A stretch of 16,693 bases of DNA, taken from contig URAK01000025.1 of assembly GCA_900545705.1 (NCBI GenBank), forward strand, positions 1 through 16,693, given 5' to 3'. Below the pieces are notes generated by a model that saw only the letters and a list, made by a program, of their open reading frames with translations, ran no database searches and had not been told where the DNA came from. Of this stretch, positions 8,802 to 15,334 are shown piece after piece. A program made the position numbers and the translations under genes. Every line of letters begins with the position of its first letter. Within the stretch, counting starts at the first letter, position 1. This DNA comes from an uncultured Opitutales bacterium. Its GTDB lineage: Bacteria > Verrucomicrobiota > Verrucomicrobiia > Opitutales > Intestinicryptomonadaceae.

Positions 8802-9743
8802 TTAAAATTCGTACCCCATGCGCGAAAGCATGGCAAAATCCTCGGAGACGTCTGAGCCGACGGTCGTCAGCATGTCCCCCATCAAAATTCCGCTTACGCC
8901 GGAATGTAGGGCTTCCTCCTGAAAATTTTTTATCGAAAGCCTTCCGCCCGCAAACCTGATGTGCGCGGAGGGGTTAATAAGCCTGAATATCGCAAACGTC
9001 TTTAAAATTTCCTCCTTCGAGAGCGGGGCGGCGTTTTCAAGAGGAGTATTTTTTATGGGCTGCAAGATATTTACAGGAATGGAGTCGGCGCCGATTTCGC
9101 GAAGCTTGCAAGCGAGCTCTACCCTCTGGCGCATGGTCTCGCCCATGCCGATTATTCCGCCAGAGCAAATCGACATTCCCGCGGCGCGGGCGGCGGAAAT
9201 TGCCGCTATTTTATCGTCTATCGTGTGTGTCGAACACAATTCGGGGAATTTTGAAGGAGCCGTTTCGAGGTTGCAGTGGAACCTCTCCATGCCGGCAGCC
9301 CTCAACTTTCGGAACTGGGACTCCGTAAGCAGGCCAAACGAGCCGCATAGTCCGATTCCCCCCAAAGTGCGCATTGCGCGGAAACATTCGCACATTTTAT
9401 CAATATACGCGTCCGGGATAGAGCGACCGCTCGTGACGAGGGAAAATCTCGCTATGCCAAGGCGCTTGGCGCTCTCAGCATGTTTTAGTGCGTCCTCGAC
9501 GGACGAATAATCGTACACTTCGCAACCTGTGTGGAAATGGGCAGACTGTGCGCACCACTTGCAGTCTTCAGAGCATCGCCCCGAGCGCGCGTTCATTATG
9601 GAACATGTGTCCACTTTGTTTCCCAGAAAGTGCTTTCTAACGGCGTCCGCCATTTCGCCGAGGCGCCGCGCGGACAAGCTGCCGCACAATTCGACTGCCT
9701 CCTCGAAGGGAAGGACGTAACCGTTTATGATTTTATTTTCCAT
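8802..9743 (-). CDS. bioB: Biotin synthase (radical SAM)
   Basis: BioB inserts sulfur into dethiobiotin to make biotin. The radical SAM cluster motif CSEDCKWC (Cys57, Cys61, Cys64) sits in the BioB-specific context NARSGRCSEDC. Of the residues that hold the auxiliary cluster in E. coli BioB, Cys133 (GLCGSFG), Cys193 (ICSGGI) and Arg263 (IRFAGG) have counterparts, but the position of E. coli Cys97 is Ser101 in RFSLVTSGR. The protein is 313 residues, a normal length. It is the first gene of the minus-strand biotin run, 15 bp before bioA. The ATG at 9743 is favoured because the BioB homology begins within the first 20 residues. No Shine-Dalgarno site and no recognisable BirA operator were seen upstream. 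Confidence 0.95.
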   Translation of the reverse strand: MENKIINGYVLPFEEAVELCGSLSARRLGEMADAVRKHFLGNKVDTCSIMNARSGRCSEDCKWCAQSAHFHTGCEVYDYSSVEDALKHAESAKRLGIARFSLVTSGRSIPDAYIDKMCECFRAMRTLGGIGLCGSFGLLTESQFRKLRAAGMERFHCNLETAPSKFPELCSTHTIDDKIAAISAARAAGMSICSGGIIGMGETMRQRVELACKLREIGADSIPVNILQPIKNTPLENAAPLSKEEILKTFAIFRLINPSAHIRFAGGRLSIKNFQEEALHSGVSGILMGDMLTTVGSDVSEDFAMLSRMGYEF

Positions 9744-9772
9744 ATAGAGTTTTCAATAGCGCAATTTTTTCC

Positions 9773-9799
9773 ATTTTACGCAAATAGATTTTCTTTCAA
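9773..9799 (-). promoter_or_regulatory. Possible promoter of the biotin operon
   Basis: On the minus strand TTGAAA (9799-9794) and TAAAAT (9778-9773) are separated by 15 nt, about 30 nt before the bioB ATG. The hexamers are good but the spacer is short for a sigma70 promoter, and the region is AT-rich, so this is tentative. Confidence 0.3.
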
Positions 9800-9866
9800 G
9801 ACAAAACGGAAAAACGCGCCAAACTGCCCTCAATAAACTTCCTTTGCGCGGGGGAAAAGAGCGACG

Positions 9867-9908
9867 GCAATCCCGGATTGCGTGCGGGATCGGCCCGCCA
9901 ATGCGGGC
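9867..9908. other. Cluster of GC-rich inverted repeats between bioB and dapF
   Basis: Two adjacent perfect hairpins are visible: GCAATC (9867-9872) with GATTGC (9876-9881), and GCCCGC (9893-9898) with GCGGGC (9903-9908). The CCCGC at 9894-9898 could instead pair with GCGGG at 9884-9888, so the second and this alternative hairpin exclude each other. Neither strand has a T-tract after the stems, so this is not a plain terminator. The block lies in the 270-bp divergent gap, 124 nt from bioB and 106 nt from dapF. It could be leader RNA structure or a dispersed repeat; function unknown. Confidence 0.5.
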
Positions 9909-10013
9909 AATACCAGAATATAGCTCTTGCAGCCAACTCTTTAAAAATTTTCAAAAAAACTTGAAAAATATGCGCGGCAAACAAAAATTCCCCCTTTTTA
10001 AAAGCGGAAAATT

Positions 10014-10877
10014 ATGAAATTTACAAAATACCACGCCCTCGGAAACGACTATCTCGTACTCGACCCTGTCGATTGCCCAAAAATGCCGGAAGGCATAGAC
10101 GTAGTGAAAATCTGCCACCGAAACTTCGGCCTCGGCTCGGACGGCATACTTTACGGCCCGGAAAAGAGCGATAAAGCCGACTTCAAGCTCCGCATTCTAA
10201 ATCCGGACGCGAGCGAAGCCGAAAAGAGCGGCAACGGTCTGCGCATATTTTCCCGCTACCTCTTCGACACGGGCAGAGTCGAAGAAAACAAGCCTTTTAC
10301 GGTGGACACCCTCGGCGGAGTCGTCAAATGCGTAGTCTCAAAAGGCGGCGATTTCATCACCGTTGACATGGGGCGTGTAAGCTTCGATTCGGAGAAAATT
10401 CCCGTCATAGGGCCTAAGCGCGAAGTCGTAAACGAGGAGTTTGAAATAAACGGCAAAAAATACAAGTACTGCTGCGCCACTGTCGGCAATCCCCATTGCG
10501 TGCTTCCGATGAAGGAGGTTAGCGAAAAGCTCGCCCGCGAAATCGGGCCGGTAATCGAAAATATGACATCGCTTTTCCCAAACCGCACAAACGTGCAATT
10601 ATTGCAGGTCATCGACCGCAACAATATAAAAATAGAGATATGGGAGCGCGGCGCGGGATACACGCTCGCCTCTGGAAGCTCATCGAGCGCTGCGGCGTCG
10701 GTCGCGCACAAGCTCGGTCTGTGCGACGGCGATATTACGGTTCACATGGAGGGCGGAGACCTTTCGATAAAAATCGCCCCCGACTACTCTATAACAATGA
10801 GCGGCCCGGCCACAAAGGTTGGAGTCTATGAGATGAGTCCGTCCGTGCTAACCCAGAATGTACCGATAAAAATGTAG
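10014..10877 (+). CDS. dapF: Diaminopimelate epimerase, Ser/Ser active-site variant
   Basis: DapF interconverts LL- and meso-diaminopimelate, supplying lysine and peptidoglycan synthesis. The 287-residue protein has the family's pseudo-symmetric halves: KYHALGNDYLVLD at the start, GSDGI (41-45), NPDASEAEKSGNGLR (63-77), VGNPHCV (157-163), RTNVQ (191-195) and ERGAGYTLASGSSS (211-224). The two catalytic cysteines of normal DapF (CGNG and ACG motifs) are both serine here: Ser72 in KSGNG and Ser220 in LASGS. Everything around them is well conserved, so the gene looks intact. I believe related serine forms occur in PVC bacteria, but this is from memory. Activity as a plain epimerase is likely but not certain. 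It is transcribed divergently from bioB and ends before a strong terminator. No clear Shine-Dalgarno site is seen; GCGGAA lies just upstream of the ATG. Confidence 0.88.
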   Translation: MKFTKYHALGNDYLVLDPVDCPKMPEGIDVVKICHRNFGLGSDGILYGPEKSDKADFKLRILNPDASEAEKSGNGLRIFSRYLFDTGRVEENKPFTVDTLGGVVKCVVSKGGDFITVDMGRVSFDSEKIPVIGPKREVVNEEFEINGKKYKYCCATVGNPHCVLPMKEVSEKLAREIGPVIENMTSLFPNRTNVQLLQVIDRNNIKIEIWERGAGYTLASGSSSSAAASVAHKLGLCDGDITVHMEGGDLSIKIAPDYSITMSGPATKVGVYEMSPSVLTQNVPIKM

Positions 10878-10915
10878 CGCTCATTTGCGCTTCAAATTAT
10901 AACTTATAGAATGTT

Positions 10916-10947
10916 AAAGGGCGCGTTTTTATATACGCGCCTTTTTT
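10916..10947 (+). terminator. Intrinsic terminator of dapF
   Basis: GGCGCGT (10920-10926) pairs with ACGCGCC (10935-10941) around an 8-nt AT loop; the stem is extended by AAAG pairing into the six-T tract at 10942-10947. It lies about 40 nt after the dapF stop. The AAAG/T pairing means it could also act weakly on the other strand. Confidence 0.85.
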
Positions 10948-10948
10948 C

Positions 10949-10976
10949 TTGCGGGGCGTTTGGGAAATTATATTAT
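10949..10976 (+). promoter_or_regulatory. Candidate promoter of the GH20 gene
   Basis: TTGCGG (10949-10954) and TATTAT (10971-10976) are separated by 16 nt. The -35 begins one base after the T-tract of the dapF terminator, so the two elements abut. Initiation would fall near 10983, only a few bases before the ATGs at 10987 and 10993, implying a very short or leaderless 5' end. Confidence 0.45.
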
Positions 10977-10992
10977 AAATTCCATTATGCAT

Positions 10993-12546
10993 ATGAAATT
11001 TTTTATAATTGCCGCAGCTGCCACCCTGCTGCCTGCAATTTTGTGGGCGAAAGAATCTGCTTCCGCTGGGGTCGCAGCCATAATGGACGAACGGCTCGCG
11101 CCAAAGCCCGTAAAAACAGAATATTTTGACGGACTTTTCAACCTTGTAAAATCCTCAAAAGCGATAGTCGAAACGCCCAGTGGTCTATCCGAAGCCCAAA
11201 AGCAAACAATCCGCAAAACTTTTGCCGATTACTGGGAAATTGTCCCCGAACTAAATTTTTTAGCCGCGGAGAAAACAGCAGAGTCCTCCCCCGAGAGCTA
11301 TTCTCTAAAAGTGGCAAAAGATTCCATAAAAATCTCTGCCGGCGGATTCGACGGCGTTCGCCATGCGCTAAAAACCCTGCGGCAGCTGTCGGAATACGGG
11401 CGCGACGGTGACGGCTACTATATCCAGTCCTGCGAAATATCCGACCGCCCCGCCCTCGCCTTTCGCGCGCTGCATTTGTGCGTATACCCGGAAACAACGC
11501 CCGCCGCCCTTGAAAAACTCGTAAGGCTCGCCGCATACTACAAATTCAACTATGTAATAATAGAGCCGTGGGGAACTTTCCCGTTTGAAACCCACCCGGA
11601 GCTGTCGTTTTTCAACAAGGCTTTTAGCCGCGCAGAATTGCAGCGGATAATCGACCTCGCGTACTCCCTCGGCGTCACTCCAATACCGCAGCTTTCAATT
11701 CTCGGACACGCATCGGGAGGAACGGACGCGGGCGCAAAGCACGCAATACTCACGCGCAATCCCAAAATGGCGGCTTTGCTCGAACCCCACGGCTGGTCGT
11801 GGTGCATGTCCAACCCCAATGCGGTAAAGCTCCTTGAAGAGGCTGCCGCGGAAATGCACGAGTTTTTCGGCAATCCCCCGTTTTTCCATATAGGCTGCGA
11901 CGAAGCATACGACATGGCAACATGCTACAAATGCCGCAGCAAGCCAATCGGCAAACTGCTTGAATCCCACATTACCCATTTCCGCAACTTTCTGAAAAAG
12001 CGCGGCGCGCGCACTATAATGTGGCACGATATGCTTGTCGAAGATGGCGACCCACGCTGGAAAGACTGCAAGGCAAACGGGCACCCCGGAACCGATATGA
12101 AAGATATTTATAAGACCCTTCCAAAGGACATCGTTATAGCTGACTGGCAATACGGTGAAACAAGGCCGCTTCCGGAAGGCAAGAAATATTGGCCGACCTC
12201 CATTTTCTTCAAGGAAAACGGATTTGATACGCTAATATGCCCCTACTATTTAATCTCAAACATAAAAAATGCTTCGAGAAGCGCAGTAGACAACAACCTA
12301 TACGGAATGATAGCCACCACATGGAGCCGAACGATGGGCAACAGCGCAAAAGTTCTATTTTATACCGCAGCAAACGCGGCGTGGGGCTCAGACCCGTCCA
12401 AATACTCCACAACTTGGAAAGATTTCCGCTGCAACTTCAATACCCACCTAAGAACTATGGATATAGATTCCGGCATCGAGAAATATGAAGACATCGGCTC
12501 TACTCCCAATGTCGGAGTAGTCAGGCACCTCGACCAACCGCTTTGA
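10993..12546 (+). CDS. Secreted glycoside hydrolase family 20 protein (beta-N-acetylhexosaminidase-like)
   Basis: Read from ATG 10993 this is a 517-residue exported protein: the N-terminus has a hydrophobic signal peptide (residues 2-18, MKFFIIAAAATLLPAILWA) with likely cleavage near 19. A GH20b-like N-terminal domain follows (ISAGGFDGVRHALKTLRQL), then the GH20 barrel: FRALHLCVYP, a long TIM-barrel core, and FFHIGCDEAY with the adjacent Asp303-Glu304 pair that GH20 enzymes use for substrate-assisted catalysis. Conserved tryptophans (WHDM, DWQYGE, TTWSR, NAAWGS) line the presumed pocket. The substrate is probably terminal beta-linked GlcNAc or GalNAc, as in host glycans or chitin fragments; this is family inference. 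ATG 10987 is an alternative start, while a TTG at 10960 would put the start before the -10 box. It is followed 44 bp later by the beta-helix gene. Confidence 0.85.
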   Translation: MKFFIIAAAATLLPAILWAKESASAGVAAIMDERLAPKPVKTEYFDGLFNLVKSSKAIVETPSGLSEAQKQTIRKTFADYWEIVPELNFLAAEKTAESSPESYSLKVAKDSIKISAGGFDGVRHALKTLRQLSEYGRDGDGYYIQSCEISDRPALAFRALHLCVYPETTPAALEKLVRLAAYYKFNYVIIEPWGTFPFETHPELSFFNKAFSRAELQRIIDLAYSLGVTPIPQLSILGHASGGTDAGAKHAILTRNPKMAALLEPHGWSWCMSNPNAVKLLEEAAAEMHEFFGNPPFFHIGCDEAYDMATCYKCRSKPIGKLLESHITHFRNFLKKRGARTIMWHDMLVEDGDPRWKDCKANGHPGTDMKDIYKTLPKDIVIADWQYGETRPLPEGKKYWPTSIFFKENGFDTLICPYYLISNIKNASRSAVDNNLYGMIATTWSRTMGNSAKVLFYTAANAAWGSDPSKYSTTWKDFRCNFNTHLRTMDIDSGIEKYEDIGSTPNVGVVRHLDQPL

Positions 12547-12590
12547 TTGCGTCCAATAAACCTCTAAAAAAAACGCAAAAAAAATCAGAA

Positions 12591-14768
12591 ATGAAAATTC
12601 CAACATTATTGGCAACCCTCGCTTTTATTTCAACATCGGCATTCGGAGCCCAGGCGATATTCATATCGCCAAACGGTTCTGACAAAAGCGGCGACGGCTC
12701 AAAAGAAAAACCCTTTGCGTCGTTCGCGCGCGCCGTCGATGTTTTCAATTCCGCAAAATCCGGGGAATTTGAAATAAACGTCGGGGAAGGCGAATACTTT
12801 TTTGAAAAGAGCGTCTCCATAACGTCCGAAAATACGAAGGGCAAGACGCTGTCGATAATCGGCCCAAAATTCACGCGGGCTCCGAAGGCGCGCTTTATAG
12901 GCGGAATAAAAATACCCGCCAAAAATCTCGTAAGAGTGGCGGACAAGCAGACACTCTCAAAAATCCCGCAAGACGCCGAAGGCTCTCTTTATAAGCTAAA
13001 CCTTAAAAAATTTGGGGTAAAAGACATTGGGAAGATAATAAAGCGCGGCTGGGGAACGTGGACTCCGCAGCCGCTGGAGGGAGAGGCATTTTTCAATTTA
13101 AACCCAATGACGAACGCCCGCTACCCGAACGACGACTCCCTTCTTAAAATCGGCGAGGTTCTCGACCCCGGAACGATAAGGGATTTCGCCGGGAACGACT
13201 CCTACACCCCCAAGGACAAGAGCAAAAGAGGCGGCACCTTCAAATACGATTTCGACAGGGCTTCGCGCTGGGTAAATGCGCCCGACGCATTTCTTCGCGG
13301 CAATTTTTCCGTTGGGTGGGCATACGACCAGATAAAAATAAAAAAGATAGACACGTCTGCAAAGACAATAACCCTCGCCGATCCCCACGCTTACGGAGTG
13401 CGCTCCAACACCCCCCCGAAGGGTAGCAGGCTATACGTAGACGTAGCCGACCTAAAAGTGCGCGGCTATCAGGCTTTCAATATGCTCGAAGAACTCGACC
13501 AAGTAGGAGAGTACTACATAGACCGCGAAAATCTAATATTTTATACCATGCTGAAATCCGCTCCAAAAGACTCCGACGCATATTATTTTTCACTGCTCGA
13601 CAAGCCCCTATTGAGCCTTGAGAAAGCATGCAACGTTAAGGTGCGCAATATAGAATTCGCCGTTACGCGCGAGAGCCCCGTAAAAGGCTCATTCTGCCAA
13701 GAAATAGAATTCGACAAATGCTGGTTCAGAGACTGCGGAAAGCCTTTTATTTTGGACGGCGTAAGCTATAAGAAGCCCGAAGAAAAAGACTACCAGTCGA
13801 ACCTTTCAAAGAACAATAAAATTGCCAACTGCAAATTTTTCAACAACGCAACGGGCGGCGCGCATATCGGAGGCGGCAACAAACGCACGCTCGAGCCCTC
13901 AAATATTTTAATTTACAACTGCGAGTTTAGCCGCAACTCAATCCGCCTGACAGTTGGCGGAGGCGCGCTGCAAATTAAGGGCGTCGGGGTCAAGCTCTCT
14001 AATTCCCACATATCTAACCAGCGCCAGGCGACTCTCGTTTTCACAGGCAACAACCACATAATCGAAAAGAATCTCTTTGAGCGCTGCTGCCAGTATGCGA
14101 GCGATTACGGAGTCGTGTACACATACTCGAACCTCGCGCAGCTCGGAAATATTGTGCGCTACAACTTTTTCACGGACAACCACTCTGAACTTGGCTCCAC
14201 GGCGGGAGTGTACGTCGACGAGTCAAACGCTGGGGTGCTTGTAAAGCACAACATATTCTGCAACACCGGCAGCCGCAGCGGCGGATCTAGCTTCGGCGCG
14301 ATATACATTCACGGAGGCTGCGAGACGCGCGCTGAGGAAAACGTGTTCATTAACTGCCAGTCCGCCTTCGGATCTCAAACTTGGACGAACGAAAAATACG
14401 CCAAAAAGCTCGACGGCGAAGCCAAGTGGCGCGCGAAAAATATCGACGTCGATAGCGGCCCCTACCCTGAGTCCTACCCAAAGCTCGCCCAAATTCTCGA
14501 CCCGCAAAGACCGCGCATAAATTACGCCTACAATAATAAAATATTTAACTCCTCAATGGCAATGAACGGATTTTTGGAGTTGCGAGGCAATTCATATATA
14601 GCCCCCTCCAACGAAGACGATGCCGAAGCGATACGTACAAATCCGGCGCTCACCATTGAGGAAATAAAAAGATATTTTGGAGGAGATCCGCTCGTAAGGC
14701 ACATATTAAAGCGCGATATAGGAATAGTGAAAGATTCCGCGCGCGGAGAAAAGCCGTCAAAAAAGTAG
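12591..14768 (+). CDS. Secreted right-handed parallel beta-helix protein, GH141-like
   Basis: This 725-residue protein begins with a signal peptide (MKIPTLLATLAFISTSAFGA, cleavage near 20-22), so it is exported. IFISPNGSDKSGDGSKEKPF (23-42) is the DUF1565-type opening of secreted beta-helix proteins. A middle domain (about 100-340) carries the PMTNARYPND and NMLEELDQVGEYYIDRE segments seen in GH141-like and related Verrucomicrobiota/Bacteroidota proteins. From about 345 on come repeated short beta-strand coils rich in asparagine (IANCKFFNN, ILIYNCEFSRN, YNFFTDN), ending with LRGNSYI. A role as a polysaccharide hydrolase or lyase is plausible; catalytic residues cannot be assigned. The start at 12591 is chosen because the frame upstream opens only with a TTG overlapping the GH20 stop and the signal peptide begins at this ATG. 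Probably cotranscribed with the GH20 gene. Confidence 0.78.
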   Translation: MKIPTLLATLAFISTSAFGAQAIFISPNGSDKSGDGSKEKPFASFARAVDVFNSAKSGEFEINVGEGEYFFEKSVSITSENTKGKTLSIIGPKFTRAPKARFIGGIKIPAKNLVRVADKQTLSKIPQDAEGSLYKLNLKKFGVKDIGKIIKRGWGTWTPQPLEGEAFFNLNPMTNARYPNDDSLLKIGEVLDPGTIRDFAGNDSYTPKDKSKRGGTFKYDFDRASRWVNAPDAFLRGNFSVGWAYDQIKIKKIDTSAKTITLADPHAYGVRSNTPPKGSRLYVDVADLKVRGYQAFNMLEELDQVGEYYIDRENLIFYTMLKSAPKDSDAYYFSLLDKPLLSLEKACNVKVRNIEFAVTRESPVKGSFCQEIEFDKCWFRDCGKPFILDGVSYKKPEEKDYQSNLSKNNKIANCKFFNNATGGAHIGGGNKRTLEPSNILIYNCEFSRNSIRLTVGGGALQIKGVGVKLSNSHISNQRQATLVFTGNNHIIEKNLFERCCQYASDYGVVYTYSNLAQLGNIVRYNFFTDNHSELGSTAGVYVDESNAGVLVKHNIFCNTGSRSGGSSFGAIYIHGGCETRAEENVFINCQSAFGSQTWTNEKYAKKLDGEAKWRAKNIDVDSGPYPESYPKLAQILDPQRPRINYAYNNKIFNSSMAMNGFLELRGNSYIAPSNEDDAEAIRTNPALTIEEIKRYFGGDPLVRHILKRDIGIVKDSARGEKPSKK

Positions 14769-14821
14769 CATTATTTTTTTCGCGCCTAATAAAAAAAATT
14801 CCCCGTCCGTGCGATTTTCCC

Positions 14822-14851
14822 AAATGCGCCTAAAACAGGCGCGTTTTTTTT
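14822..14851 (+). terminator. Intrinsic terminator after the beta-helix gene
   Basis: GCGCCT (14826-14831) pairs with AGGCGC (14837-14842) around AAAAC, with the stem extended by T-G and three A-T pairs into an eight-T tract (14844-14851). It lies about 55 nt beyond the stop and ends the GH20/beta-helix transcript. Confidence 0.85.
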
Positions 14852-14863
14852 CTAAAAAATATA

Positions 14864-14894
14864 TTGAAATTGCCAGGATACGCGGCATTATTGT
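14864..14894 (+). promoter_or_regulatory. Possible rpmG promoter and Shine-Dalgarno site
   Basis: TTGAAA at 14864-14869 is followed by weak -10 candidates (ATTATT at 14887, TATTGT at 14889), 17 to 19 nt downstream. An AAAGGA at 14913-14918 sits 6 nt before the rpmG ATG and is the clearest Shine-Dalgarno-like site in the window. The promoter assignment is tentative; the start of rpmG is well supported. Confidence 0.35.
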
Positions 14895-14924
14895 ATTTTA
14901 AATTTTTTAATTAAAGGAAACACC

Positions 14925-15095
14925 ATGCCCAGAGAAATAGTAATAATCGAATGCACAGAAGCGCGCAAGGAAGGCAAATCGCCCTCGCGCTATATGACAA
15001 CGCGCAACTTCCGCAAAACGCAGGAAAAAGTAGAGAAGATGAAGTACAATCCTTCTCTAAAGCGCAGAACCCTGCACAGAGAAATCAAGAAATAA
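14925..15095 (+). CDS. rpmG: 50S ribosomal protein L33
   Basis: A 56-residue basic protein beginning MPREIVIIECTEARKEGKSP and containing SRYMTTRNFRKT, KMKYNPSLKRRTLHREIK, which is the L33 pattern throughout. L33 is a small protein of the large ribosomal subunit near the E site. It lacks the two CxxC pairs of zinc-binding L33 and keeps only Cys10, so it is the zinc-independent (C-minus) form. A monocistronic unit is suggested by terminators on both sides. The AAAGGA site fixes the start. No secE or tRNA-Trp neighbour is seen, unlike many genomes. Confidence 0.96.
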   Translation: MPREIVIIECTEARKEGKSPSRYMTTRNFRKTQEKVEKMKYNPSLKRRTLHREIKK

Positions 15096-15136
15096 GACCA
15101 GCGTGGGTTCAACCCCGCAGGGATTCTTTTGAATTT

Positions 15137-15165
15137 AAGCGCGCATATTTTGCGCGCTTTTTTTT
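15137..15165 (+). terminator. Intrinsic terminator of rpmG
   Basis: AAGCGCGCA (15137-15145) pairs perfectly with TGCGCGCTT (15151-15159) around a 5-nt loop (TATTT), running into a T-tract to 15165. It lies about 42 nt after the rpmG stop. Confidence 0.88.
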
Positions 15166-15281
15166 AGCAATTATTTTTTCTAAAATCTGTTTTGGAATCG
15201 GCATTCCACCCAAAAATTTCCGCATGACTAAAAATCGGGCAAATGCCCAAAAAGCTTTGCGCGACAACTTTTCCGACAAAG

Positions 15282-15308
15282 AAAAGGGACGCTTAAATTT
15301 GCGCCCCT
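15282..15308 (-). terminator. Intrinsic terminator of the oxidoreductase gene
   Basis: On the minus strand GGGGCGC (15307-15301) pairs with GCGTCCC (15292-15286; one G-T pair) around an 8-nt AT loop, followed by TTTT (15285-15282), then C and TTT. It lies about 27 nt after the stop of the minus-strand gene. With the rpmG terminator it closes off both converging transcripts; between them (15166-15281) I see only a 6-bp hairpin with a CGGC loop at 15193-15208 and no gene. Confidence 0.65.
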
Positions 15309-15334
15309 AAAAAAATCATATCTCAAAGTTTTCG

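Noticed and set aside
9796..9984. 62-codon minus-strand ORF between bioB and dapF
   Set aside because: No start context or recognised family, and it covers the hairpin block; more likely non-coding or a remnant.
9744..10013. BirA- or BioR-type operator before bioB
   Set aside because: I looked for a GTAAAC-type inverted repeat with about 15 nt spacing and saw none; hairpins present do not fit that pattern.
15096..15130. tRNA T-arm-like sequence GTGGGTTCAACCCCGC after rpmG
   Set aside because: There is no acceptor partner, D-arm or anticodon arm around it, and the small stem has a mismatch.
14951..15310. 119-codon plus-strand ORF over rpmG
   Set aside because: It is an out-of-frame shadow of rpmG that runs through the rpmG terminator.
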